In this document: in pieces, positions 1-6,386 of the stretch
How positions within the stretch are numbered: the stretch's first letter is position 1
How the letters are laid out: each line of letters starts with the position of its first letter
Assembly: GCA_017940955.1 (NCBI GenBank)
Contig: JAGAXP010000166.1
Coordinates: 1-10,978 of the forward strand
Direction of reading: 5' to 3'
Length of the DNA stretch: 10,978 nucleotides
Origin: Oribacterium sp.
Lineage (GTDB): Bacteria > Bacillota_A > Clostridia > Lachnospirales > Lachnospiraceae
Notes under the pieces: model-generated
The model's input: only the letters and a program-made list of their open reading frames with translations
The model's database searches: none
Told to the model about the DNA's origin: nothing
Made by a program: the position numbers and the translations under genes

Positions 1-690
1 CTCTGTGATACCGCAGATTTCCGCATAGTCCATGCTCATGGATATATCCCGAAGCTGATTCAAGTCACTGAAGATACTCACCTTACTGAACTTTGTGACC
101 CCCGTGATGAATATAAAACGTATATAGGCATCCTCACTTTTAAGGGCACTGAAGAAACCCTTAAACACAGCTTTGTTGTTTTCCACCAATTCCCTATTCT
201 CCATGGTTTCAAGCAGTGGTTTATCATACTCATCCACCAGTACCACACAGCGTTTCCCGGTCTGTTCTGAAGCTGCCCTAAGCAGTTGTCCAAATCTCGT
301 TCCAAGAGGTGCATCTTCAGTTGTTTTTCCATATTGCTTTTCCCACTCTTCAATATGTACTTTCAAAACTGACTTCAGCGCCTCGTCTTCATGATAATTC
401 GCCTTATTGAAGTCAAAGTAAAACACCGGATAGGCTTGCCATGCCTTCGGGTCATCCTGCTCCAGCCTCTCTATGGCAAGTCCACGGAACAGCTCCTTCC
501 TTCCCTCCCAGTAGGCCTTCATGGTTGATAACAGGAGACTCTTTCCGAACCGCCTCGGCCGGCTTAAAAAATAGGGCTTTCCCGTATGCACAAGTTTATA
601 TATATACTCAGTTTTGTCTACAAACGTATAGTTATCCTGAACAATTTGGTCAAAGCTCTGAATGCCTAACGGCAGCTTTCGTTCTTCCAT
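1..690 (-). CDS. AAA-ATPase_like / PDDEXK_9 family ATP-binding protein, N-terminal 230 codons (runs off the window)
   Basis: The reading frame starts at ATG 690, with GGAGGAG seven bases upstream, and stays open to base 1, so the C-terminus is missing only because the window ends. Residues 7-15 (PLGIQSFDQ) and 21-27 (YTFVDKT) are the family's N-terminal signature. A P-loop-like SRPRRFGKS lies at residues 43-51, a Walker B strand VVLVDEYDKP at 149-158, and the family motif ITGVTKFSKVSIFSDLNQL at 195-213. Known members (Pfam AAA-ATPase_like, PF09820) usually continue into a PD-(D/E)XK nuclease-like domain (PDDEXK_9, PF08011). They occur in many copies per genome in Lachnospiraceae and Bacteroidetes and their cellular role is not settled; ATP-dependent nucleic-acid processing is an inference. 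A decayed relative lies at the other end of the window on the same strand. No lesion is visible in the part shown. Confidence 0.93.
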   Translation of the reverse strand, partial: MEERKLPLGIQSFDQIVQDNYTFVDKTEYIYKLVHTGKPYFLSRPRRFGKSLLLSTMKAYWEGRKELFRGLAIERLEQDDPKAWQAYPVFYFDFNKANYHEDEALKSVLKVHIEEWEKQYGKTTEDAPLGTRFGQLLRAASEQTGKRCVVLVDEYDKPLLETMENRELVENNKAVFKGFFSALKSEDAYIRFIFITGVTKFSKVSIFSDLNQLRDISMSMDYAEICGITE

Positions 691-740
691 AATGCTCCTC
701 CGTTTAATCATCTTTTTCTTTCGGTACGCAAATATGTTAA

Positions 741-798
741 AATGCCACGACATAAGCAGTGATACAATCTTGTACTTACCTGCTTATATCGTAGCATA
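741..798 (-). promoter_or_regulatory. 18-bp-arm inverted repeat upstream of the AAA-ATPase gene
   Basis: Bases 747-759 (ACGACATAAGCAG) and 780-792 (CTGCTTATATCGT) are inverted copies with one difference, which would be a G-U pair in RNA. They are separated by 20 bases, and the pairing extends after one mismatch to GCAT/ATGC at 742-745 and 794-797. The element lies 50-110 bases upstream of the AAA-ATPase start, in the only intergenic space available for its promoter. The right arm recurs almost unchanged at 10625-10642 beside the second AAA copy. It could be an operator, an RNA hairpin in the leader, or part of a family-specific promoter. I could not assign -35/-10 boxes with confidence. The rest of 691-889 shows only a run of seven A and short weak palindromes. 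Confidence 0.5.
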
Positions 799-889
799 TT
801 CTTAATCTATAAAAAAAGATGTTTGGATGTTTTATCGGTCCCGATTATGCCTCTATGTAACAGCCCCCATGGTTCACCCGGCTGAACAG

Positions 890-2431
890 TCACGCCTCTA
901 TAAAGCCATACCACCCGGATTCCCTCAGTTGAGCCCAGGTGAATGCCTTGATTGAAGTCTGTGTCCTATTACTTGCTTCAAGCAATTCAGAATTTTGGGT
1001 TTGAAAAATAGTTTGCATTGATGAAGAACCAACAGGATACCCTATAACTGATACTTTTTCCGTAACCAAGGTTTTATTCTCCATGTAAATATAATTCAGT
1101 ATGCTGACCTCTGAATATTTCCCGGCATATTCCTCATCCAAATACCATCCTGTCTCTGTCACTCCTGAGAACACCCCCGGATAATCATCTACCACATAAA
1201 TATCAGCACCGGTACAACCGCAATAAACCACATCTCCGCCGTAGTATGTAAATATATATTTCGAGCTTAAATCCCTGCCATTAAAACCGTTGCTAATGAT
1301 AAGTTCCGGAACATTGTCATCATTCATATCATGGAGAGCAAAGTCCACAACCGCAAAGCCTGTCTCCAAATCTCCGTAACCAAGATCTGTATCTCCACTA
1401 TGCAGGAACTCGCCTTCAAGCACAAATGACTTATATGCCTGAGACCATGGTTCAGCATTATCATTAGCCGTTTCAGAACTACCATTCGTTTTAAGCAATC
1501 GTTTAAGGTAGTTAATAGCCTCCTCACATGTCATCTCCGAACAACCATTTTGATCAACAAAATCCTTTACGAAATCGCCAGCCTTATTGGAACCACCAGG
1601 CATATACGAATACATAAGCACAGAAGCGGTATTATTTTCTATGTCTCTGATTTTATCTTTGTATTCCTGTTCAGTGATTGTCCGGGTTCCGTTTTCAATA
1701 TATTCATGAATGTATTCCGGTCCGGTTGTAACAGAAACGTGATCATACTCCGGTCTTTCAGTGTGCTCTAGCAGATCAACCGATTTCATTTCATTGTTTT
1801 CCGTGATAAAGGCACTGTGGTATTCATGCCAAGTCTCATCACCAGTTGAAGTAAATGCATATAAAGCTTTATCATCCTTAATCTGATAAAGGTAATAACT
1901 ATTTCCACTGGCAACTCCGGTATCCCAATACTGATTGCTGTACAGTTCTCGTATTTGATCATCTTCAAATGTAACAATATTAAGTGAGGCAGCCATATAT
2001 CCATTAGATTCATTCCTTGATAAATAAATCAGCTCCGGCGTCTCATCGCCATAACAATCACACAGTACCACCGGATGTGTCATATCCACGCCGGTTACTG
2101 AGTCACTCTTTTGCCAGTTATAAGCTTCAATGGCGTTTTTCTTTCCAACCAGTAACGAAAGATATGCCTCATACGCCTGAGAATTGATTATATCACCATC
2201 CTCCGGCTCATTTTTCTGCTCTGCATCTGTCAAACTTACAGATTCCTGTAAATCATCTGACACGCCGGTCTCGCTTTGTAGTGATGCCATATCCGTAACA
2301 TAATTCGTTTCGTGTGAATTTACAGACTCTGTCTGTTCACTCACCTTTTCCGAAGCTGTCCCATCATTTTCGCAAGAGGCAAGAATAACTACTATAAAGA
2401 CCAACAAAAACACATAAAAAACTTTTTTCAT
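890..2431 (-). CDS. Large lipoprotein with two acidic DxD-PELI domains (unknown function)
   Basis: This is a predicted lipoprotein of 513 residues. I chose ATG 2431: a frame extension to GTG 2440 is possible, but that GTG is part of the ribosome site GAGGTG, which is correctly spaced for ATG 2431. Residues 1-19 form a signal peptide with lipobox LASC, so Cys20 would be lipidated and the protein anchored outside the membrane. Residues 21-82 are an acidic Ser/Thr/Glu linker. Two similar regions follow. The first starts near residue 85 (AYEAYLSLL) and carries CDCYGDETPELIYL near 124-137; the second carries HDMNDDNVPELIIS near 367-380. Such D-x-(D/N)-x-x-PEL loops resemble FG-GAP/EF-hand-like calcium loops in uncharacterised clostridial surface proteins; calcium binding is inference. 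The neighbouring pseudogene encodes a related motif (DFDEDGTDEMVIG). No convincing terminator follows the stop; a GTTCA-N6-TGAAC hairpin at 872-887 is weak. Confidence 0.85.
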   Translation of the reverse strand: MKKVFYVFLLVFIVVILASCENDGTASEKVSEQTESVNSHETNYVTDMASLQSETGVSDDLQESVSLTDAEQKNEPEDGDIINSQAYEAYLSLLVGKKNAIEAYNWQKSDSVTGVDMTHPVVLCDCYGDETPELIYLSRNESNGYMAASLNIVTFEDDQIRELYSNQYWDTGVASGNSYYLYQIKDDKALYAFTSTGDETWHEYHSAFITENNEMKSVDLLEHTERPEYDHVSVTTGPEYIHEYIENGTRTITEQEYKDKIRDIENNTASVLMYSYMPGGSNKAGDFVKDFVDQNGCSEMTCEEAINYLKRLLKTNGSSETANDNAEPWSQAYKSFVLEGEFLHSGDTDLGYGDLETGFAVVDFALHDMNDDNVPELIISNGFNGRDLSSKYIFTYYGGDVVYCGCTGADIYVVDDYPGVFSGVTETGWYLDEEYAGKYSEVSILNYIYMENKTLVTEKVSVIGYPVGSSSMQTIFQTQNSELLEASNRTQTSIKAFTWAQLRESGWYGFIEA

Positions 2432-2467
2432 GGCTATCACCTCGGAATACTAGCTTATTATCCACAC

Positions 2468-2487
2468 ATTACAATTCATCTTGTAAT
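2468..2487. promoter_or_regulatory. 20-bp perfect palindrome, possible operator of the large lipoprotein
   Basis: ATTACAA and TTGTAAT form perfect 7-bp inverted arms around TTCATC. The palindrome lies about 37 bases upstream of ATG 2431. On the minus strand a GATAAT sequence (possible -10 box) follows shortly downstream, so the palindrome would overlap or abut the -35 region. The symmetry and placement fit a repressor site, but nothing identifies the regulator. The rest of 2441-2575 shows no other structure. Confidence 0.35.
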
Positions 2488-2575
2488 AATTGAATTCATG
2501 ATATTTAACTAAATGGTATTTCCTGTGACCAGTAACCTTATGTTATTGTAAACTTTAGCGCTCCAATCCACATAC

Positions 2576-3294
2576 CTAATAGATCCCGGCGAAATCCACC
2601 GACTCAATGTCATCCTGTGATTTATATAGCACTTCCGTCCCGAACTACTGCACCATGTGTAGCTACCCTGTAAAGATATATGCCGGATAACGTCCCTCTA
2701 CTTCCGCAGCCACAGACTCATACATGCCCCAGGGTCCGTCCAGAGATTCAAGGTTCTGCGTATGTGTTGGGTCCCAGACATCTATGCTGTACATACCGTC
2801 CCCTTCGCTTCCGTACCGGTCAATAATAACCCACCTTTCCGGATAAGGTAGCTTCCCCGGAACATATTCTTATAATCGACAATTGTGGGCTTCCCATCTA
2901 TTATTTTCCACAGGAAGCTGTAGAAAAATGGTATGTGTTCGGTTCCTGAAGACGGATTGGGGTTATACTGGGAGTTATTGAAGCCTATTACCATCTCATC
3001 CGTCCCGTCCTCATCAAAGTCTTCGAAGATATAATATACACAGTTGTCAATGTCGCCGTCGTCCCTAGCAAACAGAACTTCCCCCATGATGTCGTTGTTT
3101 CCATAGTACTCAGAAAAATTAAAATCTCCCCCGTGCAGGAAATCAAGGTAACTATCAATGACGGGCTTGTATATGGAATTTTCCTCCTGGGAAGGCATAT
3201 CTTTTGCGCTTACGGTAATTGCCGGCAAAACTGCCATGAGGGAAGCAAGCAAAAGGCCTGTCATCTTGGTTGTTATCTTCTTTGTCCTTTTCAT
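2576..3294 (-). pseudogene. Secreted protein of unknown function, inactivated by one frameshift and two stop codons
   Basis: The start at ATG 3294 has AAGGAG upstream, and residues 1-30 form a Sec signal peptide (TGLLLASLMAVLPAITVSA/KD). The mature part has YLDFLHGG and an acidic loop DFDEDGTDEMVIGFNN, related to the loops of the neighbouring large lipoprotein. The open frame ends at 2782 after 170 residues. Homologous-looking coding continues in another frame: from about 2868 it reads EYVPGKLPYPERWVIIDRYG and then DVWDPTHTQNLESLDGPWG. Restoring one A at 2870-2871 (TAT AAA GAA instead of TAT AAG AA) joins the frames. The second frame then meets TAG after YPAYIFTG and another TAG five codons later. 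After these it goes on with FGTEVLYKSQDDIESVDFAG to a final TAG at 2576-2578. The gene is therefore decaying; a single-base sequencing error alone would not explain three lesions. Confidence 0.8.
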
Positions 3295-3872
3295 AGTTGG
3301 TCTCCTTGCAAGCTGTCCTACATTCTTCTATTATTAACCGTACTGATCATTAAAGTATGTATTGGATGCATTGATGCGCACTTTTATTACCTTATAAATA
3401 TGAGATTATCAGCTGATTCTATGATAAGTTCCACTCATAAACAATGGTACATTTAGCTTAATTGTTGTATCATTTAGCTTTGTTAATCTAGCCGTAGTTA
3501 TTTCGCTAAATCTAGTTTCTGCATTCGAATCATCAATTACCTTTTAAACGATTTAATTCAACGATTTCACCTGCAAAGTAAACTAATCCCAATATTCATA
3601 AACATTCTTTTCTGCATCATATTGAACTCTTTTATATTACTTTTTTCTAAATAGTACGTCGAATAATAAGTATCTAACACATTAAGTGCTGTTTTATCGC
3701 AGAAATACTAGCCTGGCATGACAATAAGGATGTATCAGAAACTTAATATATGCTGTACTGATATGTAATGTCTAGAAGAAATATCGGCCTCACATTTTTC
3801 AAAAAAACTTCCATTATTTATATCCGAATCTACAACCACCACTCATACATACTTTTTCAGTTTCTATTGTAA
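3295..3872. other. Gene-free AT-rich interval with a repeated CATTTAGCTT motif
   Basis: I see no coding frame of useful length in these 578 bases. The decamer CATTTAGCTT occurs at 3450-3459 and 3471-3480, exactly 21 bases apart (two helical turns), and an inverted GCTAAAT lies at 3505-3511. The cluster sits 155-215 bases upstream of the pseudogene start, where an upstream control site could act. A TATCAG/CTGATA inverted pair lies near 3734-3763. No U-tract terminator for the lipoprotein ending at 3873 is evident. The stretch may also hold eroded former coding sequence. Confidence 0.4.
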
Positions 3873-4775
3873 TCACTCTATTATGTCTAGCTTGACATAA
3901 TTTAATTCGCTCATTTCTTTTTCCCAAATACAATAAGACTGTCCATTGATATAAAAATAAGTATTTTCCATTTCTGACCTATATTCACCTTTTGGGCAGT
4001 TTGGCGTCTTGTTTTCGAAATGGGCAAACACAAACGGAACTGGCCCCCATGATTTTGACGTATAGACTGGATTCACCTTGGCCCAGGTAGAATTTTTGAC
4101 TTGACCGTTGCTGTAGAGAACATCTGAAACTGTGTGACTCTGATAATAATGCATTTGGTCGATTTGTTGTCCAGGTGCTACTTTCTGTACCTCTGTCTGA
4201 CATGCGGAGAACCATATTGAATCTGAAGTGAGTGGAGTATTGAAATTCCAATCTACAGATCGATTAATTATACCGATAGTACCGACACAATAATAGATGT
4301 CAGTAATATTGTTGAGCGGTTTAAATGATCCGTATACGCTATTTCCACTTCTGCCATATCCTGCACTACCTCGTTCAATTCCCCAACTATCAAGAGTGTC
4401 TTCCGGAAGTGGGAATCCCATGCCGGCATCGATCCAAGCGTAATCCAAATATGCTCTATTTTTAGTGTTAATCCATGGAGACATCTCTATGGTTGCTTCA
4501 AATACATATCCGGAAGCGTCTTCCCATCGATAATTTAATCCTTGCCATTCTATTTTTGGTTTCTTTTCTGCAGTTGTCTCCATCATTGTCTTGTCCATTG
4601 TAGTATCTACGACTGTGAGCTGACTCTCGACTGTTTTCTGAACTGCTGGTGTAGTTTCTACTATGTTACTCTTTGCCGAGGTTCCTTCCTCTGCTACGGC
4701 ATTCTTCTTGCTGCAGCCACACATAAGAGCAACTAAAAGTATGAAACAAACCAAAATAACTAATTGCTTTCTCAT
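3873..4775 (-). CDS. Lipoprotein of unknown family, paralogue of the CHAP-operon lipoprotein
   Basis: A 300-residue predicted lipoprotein. The start at ATG 4775 is supported by GGAGGGG four bases upstream. Residues 1-20 are a signal peptide ending in LMCGC, so Cys21 is the likely lipidated residue. Residues 22-75 are a Thr/Glu/Lys linker, and the folded region spans about 76-300. I do not recognise the fold. It is clearly homologous to the protein at 8206-9075 through blocks such as YxWEDxxGYxFEATI, SPWINTKN, NNITDxYYCVGxIxI, SACQ, WGPxPFxFAHFxNKTP and the terminal YVKLDxI. The gene starts 24 bases after the GNAT-fusion gene stops, so the two are probably one transcript. Its job may be to act with that membrane protein at the outer face; this is inferred from position only. 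Confidence 0.88.
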   Translation of the reverse strand: MRKQLVILVCFILLVALMCGCSKKNAVAEEGTSAKSNIVETTPAVQKTVESQLTVVDTTMDKTMMETTAEKKPKIEWQGLNYRWEDASGYVFEATIEMSPWINTKNRAYLDYAWIDAGMGFPLPEDTLDSWGIERGSAGYGRSGNSVYGSFKPLNNITDIYYCVGTIGIINRSVDWNFNTPLTSDSIWFSACQTEVQKVAPGQQIDQMHYYQSHTVSDVLYSNGQVKNSTWAKVNPVYTSKSWGPVPFVFAHFENKTPNCPKGEYRSEMENTYFYINGQSYCIWEKEMSELNYVKLDIIE

Positions 4776-4799
4776 AGTACCCCTCCTGCTTATTTCACT

Positions 4800-6095
4800 T
4801 TATATAACCGCATTCGTCTCTTCTTCACTAAACTTCTTTCTGATCCATCTCTCTGTAGGCTGCCGCACCATGGTAAAGCAATCCGGCCTTTTTTCCGAAA
4901 TATATGCATAGCCCTTATTTCTACCAATCTTTTGAAATCCATATTTATCATACAGATTGATTGCCTTTTCATTATCACAAAGCACATCCAATTTGATTTT
5001 TTCCTTACTATGCTCCAACAAAACACTCTTCAAGAGCATGGTTCCTATCTTCTTTCCTCGATAAGCTTCAGAAACAGATATAGCCACGATATAAACCGTA
5101 TCCGGAGAATCGACATACTCTGCCAAATGATTAAAATAATGTTTACATACATGCTGAAGAGTCTCGGAATTGGAATCAAAAACTGTACTGTAATCAATGT
5201 CTCTGCTGACAGTCCCATCATAATAACAGATAGCTCCGATGATTCTTCCTTTAGCATCAACCGCTGCATTGATATTACTAAAGTTGAAAGCACTTCCATC
5301 AATCCTCATTATCATCGGAAATCTCTTCCGTGCCGTATTAGCATCACCGAAAGCACTCGGATAAATATATGGGTCGGTTCCGTAAAGAATTTCTGCGATA
5401 TCCCTAAGATCATCAACATTAGCCTTCCTTATCTTGTAAGCAGAATCAATGTAATTCTCATACTGAAGCCATAGGTCCAAAGATTGTTTCTCTTGTAGTA
5501 TCTCATACCCATGACTGTCTCTGTAATTCTTCCAAACTGCATAAAGCTTAAAACAGCCTTTATAGAAATCCGGGAAATACATCAATTCTTTTTCCTGTAC
5601 TTCCCTGTTATTAACCGCGAGAAAAAACCTATAAGCCATCAGATCATCGATATGCTCAAGTCGAAGAATATTATTTAGAACAAGCGGCGCTATTCCCTCC
5701 AGATACACAAGATAATTAATGAAGTACTGCCTGTTTTCATCCGTGATAATCTCAGATTCATAGTGATTTTTCATTGATGTTTCCAGTAACTGTTCCACAT
5801 AGGTCATGTTTGAATCCTGAATAAATGCCTGATTGTATTGCAGTATGAATTGTGCTTCCTGAATACTCGCCTGGCTTTCCTGGGCATCACTTTCACGGGA
5901 CAGTTGGATAATGATCATAATCGCACCAATTGAACCTGCCACAACCTGCCCTATAGTCATAACTGTGGTAGCTGCAATTTCAGACATGTGAAAACATTCA
6001 ATTAAAAGAAGCCGAAGAATAACGATACAAATAGCAATCAACGCCGCCATTATAGTGATGGATATGCTCACTTGTACACGTTTATTCTTCAGCAT
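4800..6095 (-). CDS. Membrane-anchored DUF4760-like / GNAT N-acetyltransferase fusion
   Basis: A 431-residue protein starting at ATG 6095 with AGGAG upstream. Residues about 9-32 and 42-65 are two hydrophobic membrane helices, and the rest should be cytoplasmic. Residues about 66-215 are helical with QLSRESDAQESQASIQEAQF and a FINYLVYLEGIAPLVL segment, resembling DUF4760-type membrane proteins of unknown function. Residues about 220-405 are a GNAT domain: it begins YKIRKANVDDLRDIAEI, has the acetyl-CoA pyrophosphate loop YRGKKIGTMLL at 345-355 (the R/Q-x-x-G-x-G/A motif read as RGKKIG), and ends with the usual NEKAINLYDKYGFQKIGR near 375-392. GNAT enzymes move an acetyl group from acetyl-CoA to an amine; the substrate here is unknown. 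The coupled downstream lipoprotein suggests an envelope role. GNAT identity is confident, the middle domain less so. Confidence 0.9.
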   Translation of the reverse strand: MLKNKRVQVSISITIMAALIAICIVILRLLLIECFHMSEIAATTVMTIGQVVAGSIGAIMIIIQLSRESDAQESQASIQEAQFILQYNQAFIQDSNMTYVEQLLETSMKNHYESEIITDENRQYFINYLVYLEGIAPLVLNNILRLEHIDDLMAYRFFLAVNNREVQEKELMYFPDFYKGCFKLYAVWKNYRDSHGYEILQEKQSLDLWLQYENYIDSAYKIRKANVDDLRDIAEILYGTDPYIYPSAFGDANTARKRFPMIMRIDGSAFNFSNINAAVDAKGRIIGAICYYDGTVSRDIDYSTVFDSNSETLQHVCKHYFNHLAEYVDSPDTVYIVAISVSEAYRGKKIGTMLLKSVLLEHSKEKIKLDVLCDNEKAINLYDKYGFQKIGRNKGYAYISEKRPDCFTMVRQPTERWIRKKFSEEETNAVI

Positions 6096-6236
6096 TATTC
6101 TTTCTCCTGTGTAGTTCTCAATGCAACCTTGCCGGAAATCATTCCTTTTCCATTACCAAATTGGTTCCCGTCAGAAGTTATCAGCAATAATCTCAGAAGA
6201 TCTTAGTTCTATAATCCAGATCCTTATCAGGTCTGT

Positions 6237-6258
6237 CTTATAGAACATGTTTTATAGG
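6237..6258. repeat. 22-bp imperfect palindrome centred on AACATGTT
   Basis: The + strand reads CTTATAG-AACATGTT-TTATAGG, which is self-complementary if two G-T pairs are allowed. It abuts the next hairpin (6257-6288). It lies about 140 bases upstream of the GNAT-fusion start and 130 bases past the CHAP stop, so it may be either an operator for the former or part of the 3' structure of the latter. Confidence 0.4.
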
Positions 6259-6288
6259 ATATCGAATTTCCCCAGAAATTCGACATCC
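6257..6288 (-). repeat. 14-bp-stem hairpin between the CHAP and GNAT units
   Basis: Arms 6257-6270 (GGATATCGAATTTC) and 6275-6288 (GAAATTCGACATCC) flank a 4-base loop. There is one A/C mismatch on the + strand, which becomes a G-U pair in minus-strand RNA, so the stem pairs fully only in the direction of transcription of the neighbouring genes. No U-tract follows, so it is not a classical terminator. It may protect the 3' end of the CHAP mRNA, act as a processing site, or be a dispersed genomic repeat. Confidence 0.55.
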
Positions 6289-6334
6289 GTACATGTGTTT
6301 TTTTGGCTTCAGACAAAAATCATCCCACTATGTC

Positions 6335-6375
6335 GGATTTCCGAACGCTTTTTCCTTGATTATGTTCGAAAATCC
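6335..6375 (-). terminator. Putative terminator hairpin after the CHAP gene
   Basis: Eleven bases past the CHAP stop codon, the minus strand reads GGATTTTCGAAC, 17 loop bases, then GTTCGGAAATCC. This is a 12-bp stem with one G-U pair. A short U-run (ATTTTTG) comes about 16 bases later rather than directly after the stem, so termination may be inefficient. Placement fits the end of the NPCBM-lipoprotein-CHAP operon. Confidence 0.5.
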
Positions 6376-6386
6376 CTAGGTCTCTG

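Noticed and set aside
441..692. Short + strand open frame
   Set aside because: It lies opposite the AAA-ATPase coding region, whose domain motifs are unambiguous.
786..793. ATATCGTA in the AAA upstream element as an additional XRE operator
   Set aside because: About one chance copy of this octamer is expected in 11 kb of such composition, and the other AAA-linked copy of the element lacks it.
872..887. GTTCA-N6-TGAAC hairpin after the large lipoprotein
   Set aside because: Five-base stem with no U-run; too weak to call a terminator.
3133..3456. A 107-codon + strand open frame
   Set aside because: Its first half is antisense to the secreted-protein pseudogene and the rest runs into the repeat region; no start signal or recognisable sequence.
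3881..3900. TTATGTC-N6-GACATAA perfect inverted repeat at the end of the lipoprotein gene
   Set aside because: It falls within the conserved YVKLDII codons and has no U-tract after it, so coding constraint and chance explain it better than a terminator.
4764..5474. A 236-codon open frame on the + strand
   Set aside because: It is fully antisense to the GNAT fusion, has no ribosome site, and its translation is low-complexity Ile/Ser-rich without any family signature.
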